Shown: positions 8,227 through 15,550, counted from the stretch's first letter. The stretch: 64,000 bases of DNA from Mycolicibacterium mengxianglii (GCF_015710575.1 NZ_CP065373.1:1736001-1800000); one strand, 5' to 3'. The notes: generated by a model from the letters alone, not told the origin. Numbers and translations: made by a program.

Positions 8227-8606
8227 CGCACCCTCGGTTCAACGGCTGGGTCGGTGTTGACGACCTCTGGCACGGAAACGTCGACGGCGTCGACGTAGAG
8301 GCCGGCCCAGTTGTACAACGCGTGGGTCACGTTGGCCTGCACGTCGGCGGCCACTGTGGCCAACGGCACCGCCCACGCCACCGCGATGTCGACGCCGGCG
8401 CGGACCCGGTCTCCGGAAATCTGTACGTGTACGCGGGGGAGGGCGCGTCCGGTCAGCTTGTCGATTCCCGCGGATTGCCGCTCGACACCGGCAGTCTCGA
8501 GTACCGCGCGGGTAGCGAGCTGCTTGACCACCTTGTCGTGGATGGTCAAAGTCCCTCTGTTGCCGGGGTCGTCGTCCGGCCGGATGTCAGCCACGGCCGC
8601 GGCCAC
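8223..8606 (-). CDS. Asp23/Gls24 family envelope stress protein
   Basis: A protein of up to 127 residues with the Asp23/Gls24 pattern: an N-terminal helix (IHDKVVKQLATRAVLETAGV), strands (RVHVQISGDRVRAGVDIAVAW) and a terminal helix-strand (VQANVTHALYNWAGLYVDAVDVSV). The first in-frame start is GTG 8606, which overlaps the preceding small gene by 20 bp; GTG 8594 gives an 8-bp overlap and is about as likely. The stop overlaps the next gene (ATGA). Asp23 proteins form membrane-proximal assemblies that respond to cell-envelope stress. Confidence 0.82.
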   Translation of the reverse strand: MAAAVADIRPDDDPGNRGTLTIHDKVVKQLATRAVLETAGVERQSAGIDKLTGRALPRVHVQISGDRVRAGVDIAVAWAVPLATVAADVQANVTHALYNWAGLYVDAVDVSVPEVVNTDPAVEPRVR

Positions 8607-8766
8607 GAACCACTGCGGCGAGATCGATCTCGCCGTCCCGGTGTGCGCCGATGAGATAGCCGGCGGTACCCAGGATGATGGCGATGAGCAAGCCGGTGAA
8701 ACCGCCGGCTGCGACGGCGATCGCGAGGAGCAGGCCTGCGAGCAGGCCCACAGTGGATGTGGTCAT
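8587..8766 (-). CDS. DUF2273-type small membrane protein
   Basis: A 59-residue gene below usual ORF length limits: ATG at 8764-8766, stop at 8587-8589. It is mostly one or two hydrophobic segments (VGLLAGLLLAIAVAAGG; TGLLIAIILGTAGYLIGA) followed by a short charged tail (HRDGEIDLAAVVRG). Its start overlaps the stop of the preceding gene (ATGA) and its stop lies inside the beginning of the next Asp23 gene, so it belongs to the operon. A small DUF2273 membrane protein is a regular companion of Asp23 and AmaP in Gram-positive bacteria. Role probably membrane anchoring. Confidence 0.75.
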   Translation of the reverse strand: MTTSTVGLLAGLLLAIAVAAGGFTGLLIAIILGTAGYLIGAHRDGEIDLAAVVRGRGRG

Positions 8767-9059
8767 GACTGATCCTTCAGCTCAATTGTGCGTGGGCGGC
8801 GTCGTCGGCGTCGAATGACGCTGAGCGGCACGGTGATACGGGAGGCTCCGGCGGACAACAACGACCGTGCCTTGGCTCCCCGGCTGCGGTGGACGACGAT
8901 GATCACGTCGCTGTCGGCGGGCTGGGAGTAGGCGCGGTCGATCGCGTCGAGCGCCTCGGAGAGGGCGACTGCGGAGCCGCCCACATCAGGGTGCAGTCGC
9001 CGTACGGCCGCGCGCCGGGCCGCGGCACGGTCGCCGTAACGCAGCCAGGTTTCGATCAT
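8763..9059 (-). CDS. Small protein with J-domain-like HPD motif
   Basis: A 98-residue protein not assigned to a named family. Residues 11-25 form a basic helix ending in RRLHPDVGGS, with HPD at 23-25, then a second helix (VALSEALDAIDRAYS). This looks like helices II-III of a DnaJ domain, whose HPD activates Hsp70. The C-terminal half has a strand (DVIIVVHRS) and a polybasic stretch (VIRRRRRRPR). It is coupled on both sides to Asp23-operon genes by ATGA overlaps. It could recruit an Hsp70 to the Asp23 complex, but HPD could be coincidental in so short a protein. Confidence 0.7.
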   Translation of the reverse strand: MIETWLRYGDRAAARRAAVRRLHPDVGGSAVALSEALDAIDRAYSQPADSDVIIVVHRSRGAKARSLLSAGASRITVPLSVIRRRRRRPRTIELKDQS

Positions 9060-9391
9060 TGGACTCGTCGCCGATGGAAATCCGGAGTTGCCGCAGGGTG
9101 GCTGGGCCGCGGTATGACGTCTTCGACGGTCACGTTGACCGCGCCGCCAACTGCGCCGTGGACCGCGCTGCGGATCTGAGCGGCCACATCGCGGACGGGG
9201 ACGTCAAAGTAGACGGTGACGTGGATATCGGTTTCGGTGTCGGTGATTCGCACCCCTGGGACGCGGCGTCCGGGCAGGTACGTACCCACTTCGCCGAACA
9301 TCCCGGGGTGCAAGCCGGCGACACCGGGCACCGCGCGTACCACCGCCGCCACCCGGTCCGCCGGTTCAACGCCGGCGACGTCCTGGGTCAC
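9056..9391 (-). CDS. Asp23/Gls24 family protein
   Basis: A 111-residue single-domain Asp23-like protein: helix DRVAAVVRAVPGVAGLHPGM, strand-turn-strand VPGVRITDTETDIHVTVYFD, helix VRDVAAQIRSAVHGAVGG and final strand VNVTVEDVI. The GTG start is in a GTGA overlap with the upstream Asp23 gene and the stop overlaps the next ATG. It diverges strongly from the other Asp23 copies, suggesting heteromeric assembly rather than recent duplication. Confidence 0.8.
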   Translation of the reverse strand: MTQDVAGVEPADRVAAVVRAVPGVAGLHPGMFGEVGTYLPGRRVPGVRITDTETDIHVTVYFDVPVRDVAAQIRSAVHGAVGGAVNVTVEDVIPRPSHPAATPDFHRRRVQ

Positions 9392-9864
9392 TGCACCCGC
9401 GACGGCGCCGAAGTGTCGACCGTGTCGTCATCGTCGTCAGTCTCGGTTTCGAGGTGCACGTCATGTACCGCGATGTTCACCTCGGTCACCTGCAGACCCG
9501 TCATGCGTTCGATCGCAGCGATGACGTTGCGCCGGATCCCAGAGGCCAGGTCGGCGATGGCCACCCCGTACTCGGCGACGATATCGATGTCGACGGCGGC
9601 CTGTTTCTCGCCGACCTCGACCGACACTCCCTGGGAATTGTTGACGCTCGCTCCGGGAATGCGTTCCCGCAGCGCACCGACAACCCGGGATGCGCTACCG
9701 CCGAGGCTGTAGACGCCCTGGACCTCGCGGGCCGCGATGCCGGCGACCTTCGCCACCACCGTGTCGGCAATCGTGGTCTTGCCCTGCGCGCTGACCAGCG
9801 CGGATTCGCCCGATTTCGGCACATGCACGGCAGTTGTTGCGACTGGCGGTGTGGAGCTGGTCAT
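9388..9864 (-). CDS. Asp23/Gls24 family envelope stress protein, first gene of the operon
   Basis: A 158-residue Asp23/Gls24 protein and the clearest family member here: TIADTVVAKVAGIAAREVQGV, GVSVEVGEKQAAVDIDIVAEYG, IRRNVIAAIERMTGLQVTEVNIAVHDV. The C-terminus is acidic (ETETDDDDDTVDT). ATG 9864 is preferred over an in-frame GTG at 9900 because the family begins shortly after it. It is the promoter-proximal gene of the minus-strand operon and diverges from the ECF sigma gene across about 150 bp. Confidence 0.88.
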   Translation of the reverse strand: MTSSTPPVATTAVHVPKSGESALVSAQGKTTIADTVVAKVAGIAAREVQGVYSLGGSASRVVGALRERIPGASVNNSQGVSVEVGEKQAAVDIDIVAEYGVAIADLASGIRRNVIAAIERMTGLQVTEVNIAVHDVHLETETDDDDDTVDTSAPSRVQ

Positions 9865-9939
9865 CAGTGTCTTCTTCTGCAGTCGGGTTTGTACGTACAC
9901 CTGGTTGGACGGACGCCGGAGACCATTCCGAATGCCGGA

Positions 9940-9961
9940 GTAGTGTGATCTGTGTCACTAC
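9940..9961. promoter_or_regulatory. Palindrome with CRP-like half-sites in the sigma/Asp23 divergent promoter
   Basis: GTAGTGTGATCTGTGTCACTAC contains TGTGA-N6-TCACT (9944-9959), one base off the CRP/GlxR consensus TGTGA-N6-TCACA, and also has perfect 6-bp outer arms (GTAGTG/CACTAC). It lies between the Asp23 operon and the ECF sigma gene, where it could control either. Mycobacteria carry CRP-family regulators with this consensus; binding here is inferred. Confidence 0.45.
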
Positions 9962-10016
9962 TTGTGGCTGTCGGGTTGCCGACCTCAACTCCTCGGTGGC
10001 CGGGGAGGAGGTCTGT

Positions 10017-10622
10017 GTGACCGCTACCCGCCCCATCTCTGCACCTGAGGCGGACGTCTCGGCGAACGGTGAGTCGCCCCCCGTCTCCGACCGGGTGCTG
10101 GTGGACGCTGCTGCCGCTGGTGACCGGATCTCCTATGAGGCGCTTGTTCATCGGCACGGTCCCGCACTGCACCGATTCGCCCGGCGCATGCTCCGAGACG
10201 AGGGCGATGTTGCCGAGGTCGTGCAAGACACCTTCGTCGCCGCGTGGCGTCAGCTGGGGGCCTTTCGCGGCGATTCGGCAGTGCAAACCTGGCTGTTCAC
10301 CATCTGCTCCCGCAAGGTCATCGACTCGCGTCGCGTCAAGCGCGCACAGCCCGTCGACGACCGCTTGCTGCAGCCGCTGGTCGGCAACGCCGGGGCGGTC
10401 GACCCGTTCGCCTTCGCCTCCAACTCCGCGTTCATCGCGGCGCTGGAAGTTGCGTTGGCCGAACTTCCCCCTCGCCAGCGCGCATCATGGTTACTACGCG
10501 AGATAGAAATGATGACTTTCCCGCAGATCGGCGTCGTATTGGCGCTCAGTCCAGACGCGGTCCGAGGCCACCACCACAGGGCTCGAGCCACGTTGTGCGA
10601 TCGACTGAGGAGATGGCGATGA
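10017..10622 (+). CDS. ECF RNA polymerase sigma factor linked to the Asp23 locus
   Basis: A 201-residue extracytoplasmic-function sigma factor. Region 2 is visible in FARRMLRDEGDVAEVVQDTFVA and AWRQLGAFRG..VQTWLF; region 4 in LPPRQRASWLLREIEMMTF with the helix-turn-helix FPQIGVVLALSPDAVRGH. The GTG start follows GGAGGAGGT at good spacing. The following gene overlaps by ATGA; in that position, where an anti-sigma gene is common, it encodes an Asp23-like protein. It probably drives the divergent Asp23 operon, possibly itself too, in envelope stress. Confidence 0.9.
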   Translation: MTATRPISAPEADVSANGESPPVSDRVLVDAAAAGDRISYEALVHRHGPALHRFARRMLRDEGDVAEVVQDTFVAAWRQLGAFRGDSAVQTWLFTICSRKVIDSRRVKRAQPVDDRLLQPLVGNAGAVDPFAFASNSAFIAALEVALAELPPRQRASWLLREIEMMTFPQIGVVLALSPDAVRGHHHRARATLCDRLRRWR

Positions 10623-11101
10623 GCGAGGAGCCGGTCGCGGCGTTCCTGAACCGGGCGGGTGTCATGCTGCGCGGACTCGCCGAGCCCGGGTGGGATCGCA
10701 TTGCCGACGCGGTGATCGATGCCGTGCGCGCAACCCCCCGCGGCGGCTGGCCTCTGCGCGCTGAGCATCCCAGTGATTCCACCCGGGAGGGTTCCATCAG
10801 GGTGACGGATCTGGTGCTCCGCGGCGTGCTCGCCAGGGCGGTGCGGCTCGACGAGCTGTGTGTGCCCAGCCTCATCGACATCGCCATCGACGGAACCGAA
10901 CTCACACGGGTTCGCATTGAACTCACCGCCCGTTACGGAGGAGAGCTGCGCGTGGTCGCCGAGCAGGTGAGAGCCGCCGCAGCGTCCGTCATCGAAGACC
11001 TGCTGGGGGGCGCGGCCGCCGCAGGTGACCTCGTCGAGGTGATCGTCACCGACATCGTGGACGGCAACCCCGTGAGCTACGAAGGGTTTGCCCCGGCCTG
11101 A
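10619..11101 (+). CDS. Asp23-like protein coupled to the ECF sigma factor
   Basis: A 160-residue protein whose second half resembles Asp23/Gls24 domains (SIRVTDLVLRGVLARAVRL; CVPSLIDIAIDGTELTRVRIEL; VRAAAASVIEDLLGG; VEVIVTDIVDG). No membrane segment or zinc-binding anti-sigma (ZAS) motif is visible. ATG 10619 is chosen over ATG 10613 because GAGGAG lies 7 nt before it; it overlaps the sigma stop. Position suggests it regulates or cooperates with the sigma factor, which is inference. Confidence 0.75.
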   Translation: MSEEPVAAFLNRAGVMLRGLAEPGWDRIADAVIDAVRATPRGGWPLRAEHPSDSTREGSIRVTDLVLRGVLARAVRLDELCVPSLIDIAIDGTELTRVRIELTARYGGELRVVAEQVRAAAASVIEDLLGGAAAAGDLVEVIVTDIVDGNPVSYEGFAPA

Positions 11102-11113
11102 GCCGAGGTGCTG

Positions 11114-12220
11114 CTACAGCGTCGCGATCTCGTAATTTCCGATCTGACCGCTCAGTACCCCCAGCTGGTCCTCTGCCGAACCCAGCGTGTGGTTGATCGC
11201 GGTGAGCCGGGCCGCGTAATGCGCCACGGGATACTCGGCGGTGACACCGATGCCGCCGTGCAGCTGGACGGCTTCCTGGCTGATGTGGCGACCGGAGCGG
11301 GCGATCTGCAGTTTGGTGCGGGCGGCGACGGTCGGGTCCAGCACACCGTCGGCGATCGACATCGCGGCATAGAGGTTCATGCTGCGCGCCAGCTCGAGTG
11401 AGACGTACATGTCGGCAGCGCGCTGGGTCAGCGTCTGGAAGGTGTTGAGCGTGACGCCGAACTGCTTGCGGCTCTTCAGATAATCCGTCGTGAGCCGCAA
11501 CGCCTCTTCCATCGCGCCCAGCGCTTCGGCGCACAGAGCCGACTGGAGACGGATGAGCGCACGTTCCACCGCGGCCGTCGCGTCGCCAGCGGCACCCAAC
11601 ACCACAGCGGGGGAGCGCTCCAACTCGATCTGCGCACCACGCTGGCCGTCGAAGGTGCGGTACCCGTGCTTGGTCACCGCGTCACCGTCGACCAGGAACA
11701 GTCCGGTGCCACCGTCGGGCAGAGCTGCGGTGACCACCAGCTTGTCGGCGGTGTCGCCGGCCAACACCGGGTTCTTGCGCCCGGTGAGTACCCAGGCATC
11801 ACCGTCGCGTTCCGCGGTCGTTGCCACCGCACCCGTCGACCCGCGCATTCCTGGCTCAAAGTGAGCGAATGCCAACAGGAGTCGTCCCTCGGCCACGTCA
11901 TCGAGCAGTTGCTTCTGCTCCTCGCTACCGACCTCGGCAATCACCAGGCCCGGAGCCAACGCGGCATGCAACACCGGCTCGGGAGCCAGTCGACGTCCAA
12001 CTTCGGTGAGCACCAACATGATCTCGATCTGTCCGGACTCGTCCGGATCGAAACCCAGGCCCAGAATCCCGGTTTCGGCGAGCTGGCTCCACACCTCGCG
12101 ACTCCAGCCCAGGTCGGTGTCGATCACCTTGTTGCGGCGCTCGGAATCGTAGCTGTGGGCCAGTAGGTCTTTGGTGGTGTCGCGCAGCAGTTCCTGCTCG
12201 TCGCTGAGTTGAAAGTCCAT
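11114..12220 (-). CDS. Acyl-CoA dehydrogenase, smaller subunit type (FadE)
   Basis: A 368-residue flavin acyl-CoA dehydrogenase-fold protein. The C-terminal helical domain is recognisable (SRKQFGVTLNTFQTLTQRAADMY; ISQEAVQLHGGIGVTAEYPV) but the usual catalytic Glu near the end (YxGTSEIQR-like) is not seen and the middle is divergent. This fits the smaller subunit of mycobacterial alpha2beta2 FadE pairs used for sterol or unusual acyl-CoAs, such as FadE17/FadE18. It lies 15 nt behind the larger FadE in one operon. Substrate unknown. Confidence 0.88.
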   Translation of the reverse strand: MDFQLSDEQELLRDTTKDLLAHSYDSERRNKVIDTDLGWSREVWSQLAETGILGLGFDPDESGQIEIMLVLTEVGRRLAPEPVLHAALAPGLVIAEVGSEEQKQLLDDVAEGRLLLAFAHFEPGMRGSTGAVATTAERDGDAWVLTGRKNPVLAGDTADKLVVTAALPDGGTGLFLVDGDAVTKHGYRTFDGQRGAQIELERSPAVVLGAAGDATAAVERALIRLQSALCAEALGAMEEALRLTTDYLKSRKQFGVTLNTFQTLTQRAADMYVSLELARSMNLYAAMSIADGVLDPTVAARTKLQIARSGRHISQEAVQLHGGIGVTAEYPVAHYAARLTAINHTLGSAEDQLGVLSGQIGNYEIATL

Positions 12221-12235
12221 GATTGGGGCCCTATC

Positions 12236-13396
12236 TCACAATCCGAGGATGGTGGAAGCGATGATGGTGCGCTGCACCTCATTGCTGCCGCCGTAGATCG
12301 ATGTCTTGCGATAGTTCAGGTAATGCGGCGCGCTGGCTTGGGCCCAGTGCGGCGAGGCGATGTCATCACCGGCGCCGAAGGGAAGGGCGTCCGGGCCGGC
12401 CACTTCCACCGCCAGCTCGGTGGTGAGCTGCTGCAACTGGCTGCCGCGCAGTTTGAGCACCGACGAGGCCGGGTTCGGCTGCCCGTCCTTCGAGCCGGTT
12501 GCCACCCGCATCTGGGTGAGTTCCAGTGCCAGCAGGTCATTTTCGACCTCGGCCAGTCGTGCGGCGAACAGTGGATCCTCGAGCAGGCCGGACGCGCGGG
12601 CATGCTTCTTGACCTCGGCCAGCCGCACCTTGGTGGTGGAGATGTGGGCGATGCCGGTGCGCTCATTGCCGAGCAGGAACTTGGCGTAGGACCAGCCCTG
12701 GTTCTCCTGCCCGACGAGCTGATCGGCGGGCACCCGGACGTCTTCGAAGAACACCTCGTTGACTTCGAAGCTGCCGTCGATCAGCTTGATCGGGCGCATC
12801 GTGATGCCGGGGGTGTCCAGGTCGATCAGCAGGAACGAGATGCCGGCCTGCCGCTTGGGCGCGTTGGGGTCGGTGCGGACCAGGCAGAAGATCCAGTCGG
12901 CGTACTGGCCCAGCGTGGTCCAGGTCTTCTGTCCGTTGACCACATAGGTGTCACCGTCGCGGATCGCCGTGGTGCGCAGGGAGGCCAGATCGGAGCCGGC
13001 CTCGGGTTCGGAGAAACCCTGGCACCAGAAGATGTCGAGGGCAGCGGTCGGTGGCAGGAACCGTTGCTTGATCTCCTGGGAGCCGAACTCGGCGATCACG
13101 GGGCCGACCATCTTGGCGTTGAACGTCAGGGGTTCGGGCACCGAGGCCAGCTGCATCTCGTCGAGCCAGATCTGATGCTGCGTGGGCGTCCAGTCTTTGC
13201 CGCCCCATTCGACCGGCCAGTTAGGTACTGCGATTCCGTGCTCGTGTAGCAGCTTGTGGCTGGTGACGATGTCCTCGCGGCTCAGGTGCCCGCCTTGACG
13301 GGTCCGTTCGCGTAGGTCCTCGGGGAACTTGGTGGTGTAGATCGTGCGAAGTTCGTCCCGGAAGGCGGCTTCCTCCGGAGTCAAAGCCAGCTGCAT
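12236..13396 (-). CDS. Acyl-CoA dehydrogenase, larger subunit type (FadE)
   Basis: A 386-residue acyl-CoA dehydrogenase. FAD and substrate-binding landmarks are WCQGFSEPEAGSDLASL, YVVNGQKTWTT, GWSYAKFLLGNER and the C-terminal RKTSIYGGSNEVQRTIIA, with the segment that normally supplies the catalytic base region. AGGAGG precedes the ATG. It is first of a two-gene operon with a second, divergent FadE, the arrangement of heteromeric mycobacterial dehydrogenases. Likely oxidises a bulky or branched acyl-CoA. Confidence 0.9.
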   Translation of the reverse strand: MQLALTPEEAAFRDELRTIYTTKFPEDLRERTRQGGHLSREDIVTSHKLLHEHGIAVPNWPVEWGGKDWTPTQHQIWLDEMQLASVPEPLTFNAKMVGPVIAEFGSQEIKQRFLPPTAALDIFWCQGFSEPEAGSDLASLRTTAIRDGDTYVVNGQKTWTTLGQYADWIFCLVRTDPNAPKRQAGISFLLIDLDTPGITMRPIKLIDGSFEVNEVFFEDVRVPADQLVGQENQGWSYAKFLLGNERTGIAHISTTKVRLAEVKKHARASGLLEDPLFAARLAEVENDLLALELTQMRVATGSKDGQPNPASSVLKLRGSQLQQLTTELAVEVAGPDALPFGAGDDIASPHWAQASAPHYLNYRKTSIYGGSNEVQRTIIASTILGL

Positions 13397-13405
13397 TGCT
13401 GCCTC

Positions 13406-13435
13406 CTGGTTGGGATCGAGCTGGTTGGGATCGAG
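13406..13435. repeat. 15-bp perfect tandem duplication
   Basis: CTGGTTGGGATCGAG occurs twice head to tail at 13406-13420 and 13421-13435, just upstream of the fadE start. A small slippage duplication in a 5' untranslated region; no function implied. Confidence 0.85.
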
Positions 13436-13653
13436 GAACTGAGGCGCTCGTGGATCCAGGCTAGCCCACCGGTTGGTTGGGCGACCCGAGGGGCGGCGCG
13501 CAGACGCAGGGTGCCCACATCGTCCGTCGATTCACGTGCTCGAGCTCGAGTTGTGCCGTCATTTGCTGACTACTGACGCCAGCGCTGCACAAAGTGGGGA
13601 CCGTTGGCTATGACGACTCTTCCTGGGTTTGCGTCCTGCGTCTGTCGCACGTA
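13436..13653. other. Intergenic stretch between the divergent fadE and MTHFR-like genes
   Basis: About 220 bp without a supportable gene. It should hold promoters for the minus-strand fadE pair and for the plus-strand leader RNA, but no convincing -35/-10 pair was seen. Confidence 0.5.
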
Positions 13654-13777
13654 CGGGGGCTCCAAGCCGGTAACGAGTGTCCGCTGTAGGGGAACGGACC
13701 TCGTTGATCCGGGCCCCGGTTACGCCGGCGCCGAGTGGGTAACCCGGAGGGCGCGGGCGTGCGGCGCCCGCCCTCGA
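13654..13777 (+). promoter_or_regulatory. Structured 5' leader (candidate cis-regulatory RNA) of the MTHFR-like operon
   Basis: Three successive hairpins precede the operon. Hairpin 1 (13654-13718): GGGGC/GCCCC, then CCGG/CCGG, then AACGAG/CUCGUU with a single U bulge, then GUCCG/CGGAC closing an 11-nt loop. Hairpin 2: GGUUAC (13718-13723) with GUAACC (13739-13744). Hairpin 3 (13747-13775): GAGGG/CCCUC and CGGGCG/CGCCCG with a 5-nt loop. Hairpins 1 and 2 compete for one base. I do not recognise a known riboswitch: the SAM-I, SAM-IV, SAH, cobalamin and THF consensus cores are not visible. Confidence 0.5.
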
Positions 13778-13805
13778 CTTCGAGGCGACCGGCGGGGGAG
13801 GGCAG

Positions 13806-14780
13806 TTGAACGAGGACTGCCCGAAGCGGATGAAGTTCGGACCCTGTGGTGGTGTGCGTCCCGACGATCAGTGCGAGATGCGGCCGGGGCCGTGCGCGTT
13901 CCCTGCCATTGTGCCCTGGTCCGGGCCCGCCCCCGCTCACCAAGGGGTGCAGGCTCCGCTCATCCTCACCGACTTCAGTTGCACGCCGTTTGACCCGGCC
14001 GACATGGCGGCCACTGCTGCCATCCTCGCCCCGTCGTGTGATGCCGTGCTGGTCGGAGAGCATCAGAACCGCCCGGACTTTCCACCTACGCTGGCCGGCC
14101 GCCTACTGCTCGACAGCGGTGTGGCCCCCTGGATCACATTGTCATGCCGGGACCGCAACCGAATAGTGCTCGAGCAGGAGCTGCGCGGATTGAAGCACCT
14201 CGGTGTGCAGACCGTTTTCTGCGTGACCGGCGACGGGCGTGGTTATGACGTCCGCCCTGACGTCACACAGACCTTCGACCTGGACGGGCCGCGGCTGTTG
14301 GCGCTGGCTGCGTCACTGGAGGTGACGGCCGCCGCACCCGAAACGCCGACCGCTCCGCCCGTAGCGGGACGCCCGGCCCGGCTGGTGCAGAAACAGCGCG
14401 CGGGTGCCCGCATCGCCGTGCTCAATCACGTGCCACACCCCGCAGATGTCGCGGATTTCATGAAAGCTGCCCGCGCGGAGGGACTTTCGATCCCCGTGGT
14501 GGCTGCGGTGGCAGTCTTCACCGATACGCTGTCGGCCGCGGTCCTGCAGGGTCTACCCGGCCTGGAACTCGACCAGCGCATCGTCAACGAAGTGATCAAC
14601 GCACCGGACCCCGTCGAGGCCGGCATCGAGGCCGCAGTCGCTGAGGCCCGCGCATTGCTGGCGATCGACGGGGTGGAGGGGTTGAACATCTCGGGCCTGG
14701 CCTCCGGTGCCGGTACCCGCATCGGCGCGCAGATCAAGGCTGAGGTCGGCGCGCGTATCCGGGAGGAGGTCGCCGCATGA
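13806..14780 (+). CDS. Methylenetetrahydrofolate reductase-like protein with N-terminal Cys motif
   Basis: A 324-residue protein. Residues 5-30 hold four cysteines (C5, C14, C23, C30) in CPKRMKFGPCGG...CE...GPC, like the zinc-binding MTHFR C-terminal/MetV module. The rest resembles a methylene-THF-reductase TIM barrel (LVGEHQNRPDF; LKHLGVQTVFCVTGDGRGYD; FMKAARAEGLSIPVVAAVAVF; EGLNISGLASGAG). It begins at TTG 13806 behind GGGGGAGGG, and no other start is available downstream of the in-frame stop. It is coupled by ATGA to a methyltransferase. It probably acts in one-carbon metabolism; it may not be the housekeeping MetF. Confidence 0.75.
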   Translation: MNEDCPKRMKFGPCGGVRPDDQCEMRPGPCAFPAIVPWSGPAPAHQGVQAPLILTDFSCTPFDPADMAATAAILAPSCDAVLVGEHQNRPDFPPTLAGRLLLDSGVAPWITLSCRDRNRIVLEQELRGLKHLGVQTVFCVTGDGRGYDVRPDVTQTFDLDGPRLLALAASLEVTAAAPETPTAPPVAGRPARLVQKQRAGARIAVLNHVPHPADVADFMKAARAEGLSIPVVAAVAVFTDTLSAAVLQGLPGLELDQRIVNEVINAPDPVEAGIEAAVAEARALLAIDGVEGLNISGLASGAGTRIGAQIKAEVGARIREEVAA

Positions 14781-15532
14781 GCGAAGCCATGGAAGCCGAG
14801 TTCGGCACGGTCGCGGAGTGGACAGCGCAGGTGGCCGCCGATCTCGGGCCGGCGTTCTACATTCCGGCCGGATGTCGCGGCAGCGGGAGTCCCGCGGCAC
14901 TGGACTGGCTGATCGAACACCTCGAACTCGCGCCGGGCGAGGTGTTTCTCGACAGTGGTGCCGGCGTCGGTGGACCGGCGGCGTACGCCGAACAGCAGCG
15001 GTCGGTGCGGCCGGTGCTGTTGGAGCCGGAGATCGGCGCGTGCCGTGCGGCCGGCACCCTGTTCGGTTTTCCGGTGGTGCAAGGCAGCGCCGCCGAGCTG
15101 CCGTTCGCCGACGATTCCTTCGACGCGGCGTGGTCCCTGGGCGTGATGTGCACCATGACCGAACAGCTGCCGCTGCTGACCGAATTGAACCGCGTGGTAC
15201 GTGCGGACGGTCGGATCGGCCTACTGGCCTTCGTTGCGAGGGCCTCGGAGCCATTCGAACAACCCGAAGGCAACAACTTCCCGACCGCGGACTCGCTGCC
15301 GAAACTCATCGACCATGCGGGATTACGCGTCGAGGCCTGGCGCAGCACGGCGGATATGCCGGCCATCCCCGCGGACTGGCAGAACCGCGTCGAGTCCGTC
15401 ACGGCTGAACTGGCCGACCGTTTCGGCGAAACCCGAGCCTGGAAGTTGGCCGAACAACAAAGTGAGCGCATCGGCCGGCTGCTCGCAGACGGAACCGTCT
15501 CGGGGGAGATGCTGGTGTTGCAGAGCCGGTGA
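14777..15532 (+). CDS. SAM-dependent class I methyltransferase
   Basis: A 251-residue Rossmann-fold methyltransferase. Motif I is VFLDSGAGVGGPAAY, motif II/III region PVVQGSAAELPFADDSFDAAWSLG fits type-11 methyltransferases, and RADGRIGLLAF is the post-III strand. ATG 14777 overlaps the upstream MTHFR-like stop, so the two are co-translated behind the same structured leader. A link between folate one-carbon units and methyl transfer is suggested by the pairing, but the acceptor is unknown. Confidence 0.88.
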   Translation: MSEAMEAEFGTVAEWTAQVAADLGPAFYIPAGCRGSGSPAALDWLIEHLELAPGEVFLDSGAGVGGPAAYAEQQRSVRPVLLEPEIGACRAAGTLFGFPVVQGSAAELPFADDSFDAAWSLGVMCTMTEQLPLLTELNRVVRADGRIGLLAFVARASEPFEQPEGNNFPTADSLPKLIDHAGLRVEAWRSTADMPAIPADWQNRVESVTAELADRFGETRAWKLAEQQSERIGRLLADGTVSGEMLVLQSR

Positions 15533-15550
15533 TCAGGCCCGGACTGACAG

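Noticed and set aside
7088..8242. A 384-codon minus-strand frame covering two Asp23-operon genes
   Set aside because: Only its last 189 codons look like a protein; the rest is the shadow of the upstream gene, and a GTGA overlap defines the real start.
13654..13777. Cobalamin, SAM or THF riboswitch
   Set aside because: Conserved cores of these classes are not visible; only a generic structured leader can be claimed.
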